64,000 nt of DNA, taken from Crenobacter oryzisoli (lineage in GTDB: Bacteria > Pseudomonadota > Gammaproteobacteria > Burkholderiales > Chromobacteriaceae). Location of the stretch: NCBI RefSeq assembly GCF_030385785.1, contig NZ_JAUEDK010000021.1, positions 1-64,000 on the forward strand. Reading direction: 5' to 3'. Each line of letters opens with the position of its first letter. Within the stretch, counting starts at the first letter, position 1. The position numbers and the translations under genes were made by a program. Shown piece after piece: positions 1 through 9,117 of the stretch. Under the pieces are notes generated by a model. It was not told where the DNA came from. It saw nothing but the letters and a program-made list of their open reading frames with translations, and did not search any database.

Positions 1-1070
1 TCACCCGGCATAACCATTTCCACACCCTCTTTCAGGGAGATGGCACCGGTCACGTCGGTGGTACGGAAGTAGAACTGCGGGCGGTAGTTCGCGAAGAACG
101 GGGTATGACGACCACCCTCTTCTTTGCTCAGCACGTACACCGAAGCTTCGAACTTGGTGTGCGGGGTGATGCTGCCCGGCTTGGCCAGAACCTGACCACG
201 CTCTACATCTTCACGCTTGGTGCCGCGCAGCAGCACGCCCACGTTGTCGCCGGCCTGACCCTGGTCCAGCAGCTTGCGGAACATTTCCACGCCGGTGCAG
301 GTGGTCTTGGCGGTAGCCTTCAGGCCCACGATTTCCAGCTCTTCACCGACCTTGACGATACCGCGCTCTACGCGACCGGTTACTACGGTGCCGCGACCCG
401 AGATCGAGAACACGTCTTCGATCGGCAGCAGGAACGGCTTGTCAACAGCACGCTCCGGGGTCGGGATGTAGCTGTCCAGAGCGTCGGCCAGGCGGAAGAT
501 CGCCGGCTCGCCGTATTCGGACTGGTCGCCTTCCAGCGCCAGACGAGCAGAACCCACGATGATCGGGGTGTCGTCGCCCGGGAAGTCGTACGACGACAGC
601 AGGTCGCGCACTTCCATTTCCACCAGTTCCAGCAGTTCAGCGTCGTCCACCAGGTCAGCCTTGTTCAGGAAGACGATGATGTACGGAACGCCTACCTGAC
701 GGGACAGCAGGATGTGTTCGCGGGTCTGCGGCATCGGACCGTCAGCGGCCGAGCACACCAGGATCGCGCCGTCCATCTGCGCAGCGCCAGTGATCATGTT
801 CTTCACATAGTCGGCGTGGCCCGGGCAGTCTACGTGTGCGTAGTGACGGCTTTCGGTTTCGTATTCAACGTGCGCGGTATTAATAGTAATACCACGAGCC
901 TTTTCTTCCGGCGCGCTGTCGATCTGGTCGTAGCCCTTGGCTTCGCCACCGAACTTCTTCGACAGAATGGTGGTGATCGCTGCAGTCAGAGTGGTCTTAC
1001 CATGGTCCACGTGACCGATGGTGCCAACGTTTACGTGCGGTTTTGTCCGCTCGAACTTTTCCTTAGCCAT
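1..1070 (-). CDS. tuf: Elongation factor Tu (C-terminus outside window)
   Basis: EF-Tu is the GTPase that delivers aminoacyl-tRNA to the ribosome. The translation begins [20 protein letters not shown] and shows the G1 motif GHVDHGKT, the switch region with [21 protein letters not shown] and the base-recognition motif NKAD. About 356 of the usual 394-396 residues lie in the window; the last ~40 run off the left edge. It starts 38 nt after tRNA-Thr on the same strand, so it is probably co-transcribed with the three tRNA genes, as in the well-known tRNA-tufB operons. Long open frames on the opposite strand here are shadows of this gene. Confidence 0.98.
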   Translation of the reverse strand, partial: MAKEKFERTKPHVNVGTIGHVDHGKTTLTAAITTILSKKFGGEAKGYDQIDSAPEEKARGITINTAHVEYETESRHYAHVDCPGHADYVKNMITGAAQMDGAILVCSAADGPMPQTREHILLSRQVGVPYIIVFLNKADLVDDAELLELVEMEVRDLLSSYDFPGDDTPIIVGSARLALEGDQSEYGEPAIFRLADALDSYIPTPERAVDKPFLLPIEDVFSISGRGTVVTGRVERGIVKVGEELEIVGLKATAKTTCTGVEMFRKLLDQGQAGDNVGVLLRGTKREDVERGQVLAKPGSITPHTKFEASVYVLSKEEGGRHTPFFANYRPQFYFRTTDVTGAISLKEGVEMVMPG

Positions 1071-1108
1071 GGCAAATTTCCCTGAATCTGAAAACCAAAG
1101 TTAAGCTA

Positions 1109-1183
<75 letters not shown>

Positions 1184-1202
1184 CCTAAACTGATACTACG
1201 TT

Positions 1203-1276
1203 TGGAGCGGGTGAAGGGAATCGAACCCTCGTCGTAAGCTTGGAAGGCTTCTGCTCTACCATTGAGCTACACCCGC
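1203..1276 (-). tRNA. tRNA-Gly (anticodon TCC)
   Basis: Minus-strand cloverleaf with acceptor GCGGGTG, anticodon loop CTTCCAA (TCC), T arm GGGTTCGATTCCC and an encoded CCA. It is the second gene of the Tyr-Gly-Thr cluster. Confidence 0.96.
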
Positions 1277-1325
1277 CTCTCACGATCCGGGCGACCTAAC
1301 ATGCCGCCCAAACGCTATAGTAATC

Positions 1326-1410
1326 TGGTGGAGGGAGAAGGATTCGAACCTTCGAAGGCAGAGCCGTCAGATTTACAGTCTGATCCCTTTGACCGCTCGG
1401 GAATCCCTCC
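1326..1410 (-). tRNA. tRNA-Tyr (anticodon GTA)
   Basis: Minus-strand class II tRNA of 85 nt including CCA. The acceptor is GGAGGGA, the anticodon loop CTGTAAA carries GTA, and there is a long variable arm as expected for tRNA-Tyr. It is the first gene of the tRNA-tuf transcription unit. Confidence 0.96.
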
Positions 1411-1423
1411 TGAAGAGACCCGA

Positions 1424-1452
1424 ATAATATAGATCACCCTTTTAGCCGTCAA
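1424..1452 (-). promoter_or_regulatory. Sigma-70 promoter of the tRNA-tuf operon
   Basis: On the minus strand TTGACG (1447-1452) is followed by a 17 nt spacer and TATTAT (1424-1429), both 5/6 matches to consensus. The discriminator after the -10 begins CGGGTC, the GC-rich type typical of stringently controlled stable-RNA promoters. tRNA-Tyr starts 13 nt downstream of the -10. Confidence 0.85.
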
Positions 1453-1497
1453 CAGCTTTTTTGACGAAATTTGCAGTTTTTTTCGCATCAAAACGGA

Positions 1498-1534
1498 CAA
1501 CGCCCCGGCGCAGTTTCCTTTCGCCGGGGCGTTG
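1498..1534 (-). terminator. Terminator hairpin after the rsmD-ferredoxin genes
   Basis: A perfect 13 bp GC-rich inverted repeat (1498-1510 with 1522-1534, core CGCCCCGGCG) lies downstream of the ferredoxin stop. The T-tract is weak on both strands, so it could act in either direction or serve mainly to stabilise RNA ends. Confidence 0.55.
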
Positions 1535-1571
1535 CATTTTAAATCAATTACTTAGTCAAATTAACAGCGGA

Positions 1572-1841
<270 letters not shown>

Positions 1842-1900
1842 TCAATGGGGCAAATTCTGTCACCCCACCCCCGGGGCTGCAAGCATTCCCCGCTATATGG

Positions 1901-2461
1901 TTAGATCGGCCCGGTATCGACCACGACGCGCAGTAGCGCATAGTGCACCACACCGGCCTTGCCCTGTCGCTCGACCTGCCAACCGGACAGATCCGGCAAC
2001 GAACGCCCTTCTATATAGAGATACCCCCCTTCAGCCAACCTCGGCCGCGCCAGCGGCAGCAGCACCGGCAGCAGGTCAGCATCGAACGGAGGATCGAGCA
2101 GGATCACGTCAAAGCGGTCGCGGCAGCTCTTCAGGTACATCAGCGCATCCATCGCGACCACCTCGATCTCATCAGCGCCCAATTCCAGGCGGTTGGCCTT
2201 TAGCGCCATCAACGGCGCCTTGCCCTTTTCCACCATTACCACGCGTCGTGCGCCGCGCGATGCCGCCTCGAAGCCTAGCGCGCCGCTGCCGGCGAACAGG
2301 TCGAGACAGCTGAGACCATCGAGCTCCTGGCCGAGCCAGTTGAACAGCGTTTCACGCACCCGATCCGGTGTCGGCCGCAGGCCGTCGGCATCGGGGAAGG
2401 ACAACAGGCGGCGCCGGTAGCGACCGGCGATGATGCGCACCCGGTTACGGTTGGCCGTCAT
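1901..2461 (-). CDS. rsmD: 16S rRNA (guanine966-N2)-methyltransferase RsmD
   Basis: RsmD methylates G966 of 16S rRNA within the 30S subunit using S-adenosylmethionine. The N-terminal basic stretch RIIAGRYRRRLL, the SAM-binding motif DLFAGSGALGFEAASRGA and the catalytic DPPF are all visible. The chosen ATG (protein begins MTANRNRVRI, 186 residues) has AAAGGA 6-7 nt upstream. The frame opens 15 nt earlier at a TTG, but that start would place the ribosome site inside the gene. The gene follows two M16-family genes and precedes a ferredoxin gene, all on the minus strand with short gaps. Confidence 0.95.
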   Translation of the reverse strand: MTANRNRVRIIAGRYRRRLLSFPDADGLRPTPDRVRETLFNWLGQELDGLSCLDLFAGSGALGFEAASRGARRVVMVEKGKAPLMALKANRLELGADEIEVVAMDALMYLKSCRDRFDVILLDPPFDADLLPVLLPLARPRLAEGGYLYIEGRSLPDLSGWQVERQGKAGVVHYALLRVVVDTGPI

Positions 2462-2528
2462 GGCGGTCCTTTGCAAAAAGCGCAGAGTTTACCCCGATTG
2501 TCGGACGCCTGGCTTGATCAGCCTCGCA

Positions 2529-3833
2529 TCAGGGCGTAGCTGTTGCGCCGATGACAACCGTGGACAGCGCGTTGGGACTGACACGACGACGCCAGGCATC
2601 GCGCACCTGGTCGGCGGTCAGCGCTGCAACGTCGCGCGGGTAGCGCTCGAGATAGTCGAGCGGCAGCCGGTAGGCGCCGATCATGGACAACAGGCCCAGC
2701 AGCTTGCGGTTGCTGTCGAAGCGCAGCGGAAAACCGCCGATGATATTGGCCTTGGCCTGGGCGAGCTCCACCTCGGTCGGCCCCTCGTCGATGAAACGCG
2801 CCAGCGTACTGTGGACCACCTGCAGCGCTTGATCGGCCTGGTCCTTGCGGGTCGACAGCGCGATCGTGAACGGACCGGCCTGTTCCATTGGCAGCAGCTG
2901 GCTCGACACTCTGTAGGTCAGCCCGCGTTTAACGCGCAGCTCCTTCACCAGTCGGGCATCGAAGCCGCCGCCGCCGAGCACATAGTTGCCGACCATCAAC
3001 GCATAGTAGTCCGGGTCGCTCCGGGAGATCAGCGGCATGCCGAGGCGGATGTGCGCTTGACTGGCCGAGTTGGTCTGCCGCACAACACCAGGTGTGACCG
3101 GTGGCACCGCCGGAATCGCCACCAGCGCTGGCCCCTCATTCCGCAAGCCGGTCAATAGCCGCTCGGCCAGGCGTTCTGCACCGGGCCGGCCGATGTCGCC
3201 GACGATGGACACCACTGCATAACGCGGCTGGTAGTGGGTGTGCCAGAACGCCAGGAGATCCTGCCGCTGGATCGCGGCAATCCCTTGGGCACTGAGCCTG
3301 TCTTCATTGCCGTAGGGATGTTCTGGGTAGAGCCGGCGGCCGATCGCACGATCGGCGACAAAGCCCGGATTGCTCTCGCGCTGTTTCAGGCCATCGATGG
3401 CGCGGCGCTTCTCACGTTCCAGCACTACGGAAGGGAAAGTGGGCTTGGCGATAATATCGGCAAGCAGTGCCAGCGCGGGCTCGCGCACTGCAGGGCGGGA
3501 CAGGGTGCGCAGCGTCAGGCTGGCACGCTCCGTATCGGCCCCACCGTCAATGGAAACCGCCAAGTCCGCAAGCGTGGCGCGGATCTCCTCCTCGTCCCGG
3601 CCGACGCTGCCGTTGTCGAGCAGGCTGGCGGTCAGGTCGGCCACGCCAGGCCTGTTGTCGCGGCGGGTGCCCGCATCGAAGTCGACGCGCACGTCGAGAA
3701 TCGGATTCTCGTGCGTTTCGACGAAGTACACCCGCGCCCCGTTGGCCTGCTGCCAGTACTGGATCACGACCGCCTGCGCGAGACCGCTGAACAACAGCAC
3801 CGCCAGCGCGAGCACGTAACGCTTAACGGACAT
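2529..3833 (-). CDS. M16 family peptidase, non-catalytic partner subunit
   Basis: A 434-residue periplasmic protein with a clear signal peptide (hydrophobic stretch to AQA at about residue 21) and two M16 domains. At the position of the zinc motif it has GVADLTASLLDNGS, so HxxEH is missing and it cannot bind the catalytic zinc itself. It retains KRGLTYRV, the Arg/Tyr segment that M16 partner subunits contribute to the substrate site. Its start overlaps the stop of the upstream HxxEH-containing gene by 11 nt, indicating translational coupling and a heterodimer like other bacterial two-gene M16B pairs. The substrate is unknown. Confidence 0.9.
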   Translation of the reverse strand: MSVKRYVLALAVLLFSGLAQAVVIQYWQQANGARVYFVETHENPILDVRVDFDAGTRRDNRPGVADLTASLLDNGSVGRDEEEIRATLADLAVSIDGGADTERASLTLRTLSRPAVREPALALLADIIAKPTFPSVVLEREKRRAIDGLKQRESNPGFVADRAIGRRLYPEHPYGNEDRLSAQGIAAIQRQDLLAFWHTHYQPRYAVVSIVGDIGRPGAERLAERLLTGLRNEGPALVAIPAVPPVTPGVVRQTNSASQAHIRLGMPLISRSDPDYYALMVGNYVLGGGGFDARLVKELRVKRGLTYRVSSQLLPMEQAGPFTIALSTRKDQADQALQVVHSTLARFIDEGPTEVELAQAKANIIGGFPLRFDSNRKLLGLLSMIGAYRLPLDYLERYPRDVAALTADQVRDAWRRRVSPNALSTVVIGATATP

Positions 3834-5214
3834 GGTTACCCCCTTGCAGCAACTCAGCCTGCGCGGGCGGCTTGCCCTTGGCCTGCAACGGCTGCAGCGC
3901 CACCACGGTCAGATTATCGTCGATCAGGCTTTGGGCCGCCGCGCTCACATCGTCCGAACCGACCCGAAGCAGCCGCTCACTCATCGCATTCTCGTCACGC
4001 CAGGAGAAACCCTGGCTTTCGAGCCTACCGATCTGCATCGCCTGTTGCTGCATTGAGTCCCGCTGATAGATCCGGCTGGCCTCGATCTGATGGCGCACTC
4101 GTTCCAGCTCGGCCTCGCCGACGCCGTCTCGGGCGATGCGGGTAAGCTCGCGGCGGATTCCCTGCTCCACTTCGGCTACGCCGTGGCCTGTGGCAGGCAT
4201 CGCCATGATGGTAAATAAGCCGTCGTCGCGACCGAACAGCTCATAGTCGGTCCTGATGCTGGTGACAATGCGGGCCTTGCGCACCAAGTTGCGCGGCAAC
4301 CGTGCGGCATCCTGCCCTGCCAACAGCGCAGAAAGTATATATAAGGAATATGGGGGACGATCGTCGATTTTCTGCAGGCGTGGAACCTTCCACCCCATCA
4401 ACAAGTAGGGCAGTTCCGATGGCACTTTGACGGTGATGCGGCGGATGCCGAGCTGCGTCGGCTCCAGCTGCGGCCGACGCTCGGGCAATACTTGCGCAAC
4501 ATAGCCACCGAAGCGCTGCTTAGCTTCGGCGATTACCGTCTGCGGGTCGACGTCACCGACCACCACCAGCGTGGTATTGTTTGGTACGTACCACTGCCGA
4601 TACCACTGGCGCAGGTCGCCCGGCTGCATGTGCCGGATATCGTCCATCCATCCGATCACCGGCGTCCGGCTCGGGCTGACGACGAATGCGCTGGCGTAGA
4701 GGCTCTCGTACAGCACGGCGCTGGGCTGGTCATCGACCCGCCAGCGCCTCTCTTCCCTGACCACCTCAAGCTCACTCTTGAACGCGTCGTCCTTGAAATC
4801 GAGATGACGCATCCGGTCGGCCTCGAGCTGCAGTGCCAACGGCAGGCTGGCTGCAGCCAGCAGTTGGTAATAGACGGTGTAAGCACGGCTGGTAAAGGCA
4901 TTGTCCTGCCCGCCAGCGGCAGCGATGCGACGCGAGAACTCGCCGGCTGGGACGGTCGGTGTGCCCTTGAACATCATGTGCTCGAGCAGATGTGACAACC
5001 CGGTACGGCCGTTGACTTCATCGATGCTGCCGACCCGATACCACAGTTGCGATACGGCCACCGGCGCCCGAGCATCGCGCTTGACGACGACCTTGAGACC
5101 GTTGTCCAGCGTGGCTTCGACCGGCTCGTCGGCCATGGTCTGCAGCGGGACGAGGGCCAGCACGGCAACCGCGGTCAGGCGTTGCATGAGCGAGGAGCGC
5201 GGCATGATGTCCAT
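3823..5214 (-). CDS. M16 family zinc peptidase, catalytic subunit
   Basis: A 463-residue exported metallopeptidase. The signal peptide ends near QTMADEP (about residue 29). The inverted zinc motif HLLEH, typical of the M16 (pitrilysin/PqqL/processing peptidase) family, follows at about residue 75, and the downstream glutamate helix contains ELEVVREERRWR. It is the first gene of a minus-strand unit with its non-catalytic partner and then rsmD. Three in-frame ATGs (codons 1, 4 and 10) are possible starts; the first two both have AGGA nearby. The role is likely periplasmic peptide turnover, but the substrate cannot be read from sequence. Confidence 0.92.
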   Translation of the reverse strand: MDIMPRSSLMQRLTAVAVLALVPLQTMADEPVEATLDNGLKVVVKRDARAPVAVSQLWYRVGSIDEVNGRTGLSHLLEHMMFKGTPTVPAGEFSRRIAAAGGQDNAFTSRAYTVYYQLLAAASLPLALQLEADRMRHLDFKDDAFKSELEVVREERRWRVDDQPSAVLYESLYASAFVVSPSRTPVIGWMDDIRHMQPGDLRQWYRQWYVPNNTTLVVVGDVDPQTVIAEAKQRFGGYVAQVLPERRPQLEPTQLGIRRITVKVPSELPYLLMGWKVPRLQKIDDRPPYSLYILSALLAGQDAARLPRNLVRKARIVTSIRTDYELFGRDDGLFTIMAMPATGHGVAEVEQGIRRELTRIARDGVGEAELERVRHQIEASRIYQRDSMQQQAMQIGRLESQGFSWRDENAMSERLLRVGSDDVSAAAQSLIDDNLTVVALQPLQAKGKPPAQAELLQGGNHVR

Positions 5215-5278
5215 CCTGATCCTGTTTTGACGTTACAATCCGGGTATTTCCGACGAGTCGTGTTGACCTTAGCGAGTC

Positions 5279-6412
5279 ATGTTTAGCTTTTTCAAGAAGA
5301 AGTCCCCGCCGCCGGTACAGCCGGCTACCGAGACCCCACCAGCCGCCACCGAGCAGACTGCTGCGGTTGGCGTCACTCCCGAACCAACCGTCCCGGCTGT
5401 CGAGTCTCCGGCCGTTAGCGATGCGGCCCCGGTCAGCTCGCAGGCCACCATATCGTCCGCGCGGGATGAGGAGGCGCTCGAGCACCTACCCGAGCCGACC
5501 AAGAAACTCAGCTGGACCGAACGGCTGAAGGCCGGTCTCTCCAAGACCCGCGACAAGCTCGGCAAGTCACTTGCCGGCGTGTTCGGCGGCGGCAAGATCG
5601 ACGAAGACCTGTACGAAGAGCTGGAAACGGTGCTGCTGACCGCCGATATGGGCGTCGATGCCACGATGCACCTGCTCAAGGACGTGCGCAACCGCGTGTC
5701 GCTGAAGGGGCTGAAGGACGGCAGCGAACTGAAGGGCGCGCTGAAGGACTCTCTGGCCGAACTGATCGGCCCGCTGGAGAAGCCGCTCGACGCGACCGGC
5801 CACAAACCTTATGTCATTATGATGGCTGGCGTGAACGGTGCCGGCAAGACCACTTCGATCGGCAAGCTGGCCAAGTACTTCCAGTCGCAGGGCAAGTCTG
5901 TGCTGCTGGCGGCCGGCGACACCTTCCGTGCTGCGGCGCGCGAGCAGCTGGTCGCCTGGGGCGAGCGCAACAACGTCACCGTGATCACCCAGCAGGGTGG
6001 CGATGCAGCGGCTGTCTGCTACGACGCGATCAAGGCAGCGGAAGCGCGCGGCATCGATATCGTGCTGGCCGACACAGCCGGCCGTTTGCCGACCCAGCTG
6101 CACCTGATGGAAGAGATCAAGAAGGTGAAGCGGGTAATCCAGAAAGCGTTGCCGGAGGCCCCGCACGAGATCGTGTTGGTGCTCGACGCCAATATCGGCC
6201 AGAACGCGCTGAACCAGGTGAAGGTATTCGACGAGGCGCTCGGCCTGACCGGCCTGATCCTGACCAAGCTTGACGGCACCGCCAAGGGTGGCGTGATCGC
6301 GGCGATCGCCAAGCAGCGGCCGATTCCACTACGTTTCATCGGCGTCGGCGAGACCATTGACGACCTGCGCCCGTTCAACGCGCGCGACTATGTCAACGCG
6401 CTGATCGACTGA
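5279..6412 (+). CDS. ftsY: Signal recognition particle receptor FtsY
   Basis: FtsY is the SRP receptor GTPase that docks ribosome-nascent chain complexes at the inner membrane. The 377-residue protein has an acidic/proline-rich A region (about residues 8-70) after a short basic start MFSFFKKK. The N domain helical bundle and the G domain follow, with GVNGAGKTT, DTFRAAA, DTAGR and TKLDGTAKGG. It is divergent from the M16 pair and precedes ftsE-ftsX, a conserved arrangement. The ribosome site before the ATG is weak. Confidence 0.97.
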   Translation: MFSFFKKKSPPPVQPATETPPAATEQTAAVGVTPEPTVPAVESPAVSDAAPVSSQATISSARDEEALEHLPEPTKKLSWTERLKAGLSKTRDKLGKSLAGVFGGGKIDEDLYEELETVLLTADMGVDATMHLLKDVRNRVSLKGLKDGSELKGALKDSLAELIGPLEKPLDATGHKPYVIMMAGVNGAGKTTSIGKLAKYFQSQGKSVLLAAGDTFRAAAREQLVAWGERNNVTVITQQGGDAAAVCYDAIKAAEARGIDIVLADTAGRLPTQLHLMEEIKKVKRVIQKALPEAPHEIVLVLDANIGQNALNQVKVFDEALGLTGLILTKLDGTAKGGVIAAIAKQRPIPLRFIGVGETIDDLRPFNARDYVNALID

Positions 6413-6480
6413 TTACACAATCACAATTGTTCAGCAACGGCGGGGTAGTACCCGCTGTCCTGCAAGGGGAACTGCCTCGC

Positions 6481-7134
6481 ATGATCCAGTTCGACCAGGT
6501 CACCAAGCGTTACTCGGGCGGCGTCGAAGCACTGAAGAATCTCAGTTTTTCAATCGACTCCGGCGAGATGGTATTTCTCGCCGGCCATTCCGGTGCCGGC
6601 AAGTCGACGCTGTTGAAGCTGATCTCCGGCCTCGAGCGCGCCACCAGCGGCAGCGTGATGGTCAGCGGCCATAATCTGTCCAAGCTGCGCGGCAGCCAGT
6701 TGCCATTCGTGAGACAGCATATCGGTGTGGTGTTCCAAGACCACAAGATCCTGTTCGACCGCAATGTGTTCGACAATGTGATGTTGCCACTCGACATCAT
6801 CGGCTTCGACCGCCGCGAGGCGGCTCGCCGGGTGCGCGCGGCGCTCGACAAGGTCGGCCTGCTGGGCAAGGAAAAGGTCATGCCGATCCGGTTGTCCGGC
6901 GGAGAGCAGCAACGCCTGTGCATCGCCCGCGCGGTGGTGCACAGACCCGCGATCCTGATCGCCGACGAGCCGTCGGCTAATCTCGACCGCGCCTACGCGC
7001 TCGACATCATGGAATTGTTCAAGTCGTTCCACCAGGTCGGCGTCACCGTGCTGATCTCGGCGCACGACGAGACGCTGATGGAAGACTACGGCCGCCGCAT
7101 CCTGCGTCTGAAGGAAGGACAGTTCACCGCATGA
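6481..7134 (+). CDS. ftsE: Cell division ATP-binding protein FtsE
   Basis: FtsE is the ABC ATPase that pairs with FtsX to control septal peptidoglycan hydrolases. The 217-residue protein shows Walker A GHSGAGKST, signature LSGGEQQR, Walker B ILIADEP and the switch histidine in ISAHDE. The start MIQFDQVTKRYSGG is preferred because AAGGGGA lies upstream; the frame is open 54 nt further but without a ribosome site. The stop overlaps the start of ftsX by 4 nt (ATGA). Confidence 0.97.
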   Translation: MIQFDQVTKRYSGGVEALKNLSFSIDSGEMVFLAGHSGAGKSTLLKLISGLERATSGSVMVSGHNLSKLRGSQLPFVRQHIGVVFQDHKILFDRNVFDNVMLPLDIIGFDRREAARRVRAALDKVGLLGKEKVMPIRLSGGEQQRLCIARAVVHRPAILIADEPSANLDRAYALDIMELFKSFHQVGVTVLISAHDETLMEDYGRRILRLKEGQFTA

Positions 7135-8039
7135 AACACTATCTGTTCCTGCACTGGCAGAGCGCACGCACCGCGCTCGCAAAGATCCTGCGCCAACCGG
7201 TCGGTTCGCTGCTGTCCTTGGCGATGCTATCGATAGCGATGGCATTGCCCTTGTCGCTGTACCTGACGGTGATGAGTATTCAGGATTGGGTCGGGAAACT
7301 GACACAGACGCCGCAGATCACGCTGTTCATGGAACAAAGCGCCGAGACGGCGGATATCGCCGCAGTCAGCAGCGCACTGAAGACCCATCCGCGAGTGAAA
7401 GGCTACACCTTCATCAGCAAGAAGCAGGCGCTCACCGATTTGGAGAAGCGCAACGGGCTAAACGGCCTGACCGAGGGGCTGGACGGCAACCCGCTGCCCG
7501 ATGCCTTCGTGGTCACCCCGGCCTCGCTGGAGCCGAAGCAGCTGGAGCTGCTGCAGAAGGAGCTGTCCGGCCTGCCGATGGTCGAGGAGGCGCAGTTCGA
7601 CGCCAGCTGGGCCAAGCGACTGTACGGCATGGTCGACCTGGGCAAGCACCTGACCGTGTTCCTGGCGCTGGCGTTGAGCGTGGCGCTGGTCCTGATCACC
7701 CACAACACCATCCGGATGCAGATTCTGGCACGACGCGACGAGATCGAGGTGTCGAAGCTGATCGGCGCCACCGACAGTTTCATCCGACGACCGTTCCTGT
7801 ACCACGCGCTGTGGCAGGGCCTGCTGGCGGGCCTAGTGGCATGGGGACTGACCGCCTGGCTGATCGCCGTCGCCAACCCCGCGATCGCCGAATTCGCCCA
7901 GCTCTACAACGAGCGGGTGGAACTTCGCGGTCTCTCCCCACTCGAACTGGCTTTGGTATTGGGCTGCGCGGTATTGCTCGCGACGCTCGGAGCTCGACTG
8001 GCTGCAGATCATCATCTGCGCCGCGTCAGCGCCAACTAG
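7131..8039 (+). CDS. ftsX: Cell division permease-like protein FtsX
   Basis: The inner-membrane partner of FtsE, 302 residues. One transmembrane segment near residues 22-45 is followed by a periplasmic domain of ~130 residues and three C-terminal segments (about 170-195, 220-245, 270-290), the normal FtsX topology. The motif DEIEVSKLIGATDSFIRRPF lies in the cytoplasmic loop. It is translationally coupled to ftsE and followed by rpoH, as in many proteobacteria. Confidence 0.96.
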   Translation: MKHYLFLHWQSARTALAKILRQPVGSLLSLAMLSIAMALPLSLYLTVMSIQDWVGKLTQTPQITLFMEQSAETADIAAVSSALKTHPRVKGYTFISKKQALTDLEKRNGLNGLTEGLDGNPLPDAFVVTPASLEPKQLELLQKELSGLPMVEEAQFDASWAKRLYGMVDLGKHLTVFLALALSVALVLITHNTIRMQILARRDEIEVSKLIGATDSFIRRPFLYHALWQGLLAGLVAWGLTAWLIAVANPAIAEFAQLYNERVELRGLSPLELALVLGCAVLLATLGARLAADHHLRRVSAN

Positions 8040-8107
8040 CCGGAACATGATTTAAACAGGCTATTGATATCATTGAAAAATTCCAATGGCGACCGGGCCG
8101 ACGCCGT

Positions 8108-8134
8108 TTGGCACTCTCGATCATCGAGTGCTAA
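8108..8134 (+). promoter_or_regulatory. CIRCE element (HrcA operator) upstream of rpoH
   Basis: TTGGCACTC, nine bases, GAGTGCTAA. The known CIRCE consensus is TTAGCACTC-N9-GAGTGCTAA, so 17 of 18 arm bases match and the 9 nt spacing is exact. It lies 34 nt before the rpoH start codon and overlaps the predicted promoter. CIRCE is bound by the repressor HrcA, whose activity depends on GroEL. hrcA itself is not in the window. Confidence 0.93.
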
Positions 8135-8137
8135 GAT
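8108..8137 (+). promoter_or_regulatory. Sigma-70-type promoter of rpoH embedded in CIRCE
   Basis: TTGGCA (8108-8113, 5/6) and TAAGAT (8132-8137, 4/6) are spaced by 18 nt. The -35 box coincides with the left CIRCE arm, and the -10 box starts in the right arm. HrcA bound to CIRCE would therefore occlude RNA polymerase directly. The predicted leader to the ATG is only ~25 nt. Confidence 0.65.
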
Positions 8138-8168
8138 AGGGTCCATGCTCAAGGAGGAAAGCCAACCT

Positions 8169-9023
8169 ATGACAGCTACTTTCGCCCTGCCCGTTCCTTC
8201 GTCCAACGGTAGTCTGGAACAGTACATCCAGACGGTGAACACCATTCCGATGCTGACGCCCGAAGAGGAAACCGAGCTGGCGACCCGCTTCCACCGCTCC
8301 GACGATCTGGAAGCGGCGAAAAAGCTCGTGCTGTCCCATCTGCGCGTGGTGGTATCGATTGCCCGCGGCTACGCCGGTTACGGTCTGCCGCAAGCGGACC
8401 TGATTCAGGAAGGCAACATCGGCCTGATGAAGGCGGTGAAACGCTTCGAGCCGACCCGCGGCGTGCGTCTGTTCTCGTTTGCCGTGCACTGGATCAAGGC
8501 CGAGATCCACGAATTCATCCTGCGCAACTGGCGTCTGGTGCGCGTGGCGACCACCAAGCCGCAGCGCAAGCTGTTCTTCAATCTGCGCAGCATGAAGAAG
8601 GGTTTCGCCGCGCTGACCGATAAGGAAGCGCAGCAGATCGCTGACGATCTGGGTGTGAAGCGCGAAGAAGTACTGGAAATGGAAACCCGCCTGACCGGTC
8701 AGGACATCGGTCTGGTGGCCGAGAACGACGACGACGAGGCCTTCGCGCCGATCGACTGGCTGGCCGACCACGACCACGAGCCGACCCGTCAGCTGGAAAA
8801 GCGCGCGTTCGACCGCCTGCAGAGCGACGGCCTGCGCGAGGCGCTCGAAGCGCTCGATCCGCGCAGCCGCCGCATCATTGAGGCGCGCTGGCTGGCCGAC
8901 GACAGCGGCGCGACGTTGCACGAGCTGGCCGCCGAGTTCGGCGTGTCGGCCGAGCGGATTCGTCAGATCGAGGCAAAGGCGCTGACCAAGATGAAGGCAA
9001 CGCTCGCCGCCGAAGTGGCCTGA
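8169..9023 (+). CDS. rpoH: Heat-shock sigma factor RpoH (sigma-32)
   Basis: Directs RNA polymerase to heat-shock promoters. The 284-residue length equals that of E. coli RpoH. Region 2 contains ARGYAGYGLPQADLIQEGN, and the RpoH-specific box QRKLFFNLR is present. The region 4 helix-turn-helix carries LHELAAEFGVSAERIRQIE. The start was chosen by AAGGAGG at 8151-8157; an in-frame extension upstream runs through the operator and is not credible. A CIRCE/promoter combination stands immediately upstream, suggesting repression by HrcA in addition to any post-translational control. Confidence 0.97.
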   Translation: MTATFALPVPSSNGSLEQYIQTVNTIPMLTPEEETELATRFHRSDDLEAAKKLVLSHLRVVVSIARGYAGYGLPQADLIQEGNIGLMKAVKRFEPTRGVRLFSFAVHWIKAEIHEFILRNWRLVRVATTKPQRKLFFNLRSMKKGFAALTDKEAQQIADDLGVKREEVLEMETRLTGQDIGLVAENDDDEAFAPIDWLADHDHEPTRQLEKRAFDRLQSDGLREALEALDPRSRRIIEARWLADDSGATLHELAAEFGVSAERIRQIEAKALTKMKATLAAEVA

Positions 9024-9049
9024 GCGACTCGGCCAACGTCACCCAAGCA

Positions 9050-9082
9050 AAACAGCCCGCATCTGCGGGCTGTTTGTTTTTG
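9050..9082 (+). terminator. Rho-independent terminator of rpoH (probably bidirectional)
   Basis: Stem AACAGCCCGC / GCGGGCTGTT with loop ATCT, followed by TGTTTTT. The opposite strand also has a short T-run, so it can serve the convergent ligase gene too. Confidence 0.9.
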
Positions 9083-9117
9083 GCGAAACCGGCCACAGGA
9101 GTGGCCGGGGCTAATGC

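Noticed and set aside
105-1085. 326-codon open frame on the plus strand
   Set aside because: It is the antisense shadow of tuf and two tRNA genes in a GC-rich sequence; its translation has no recognisable domain.
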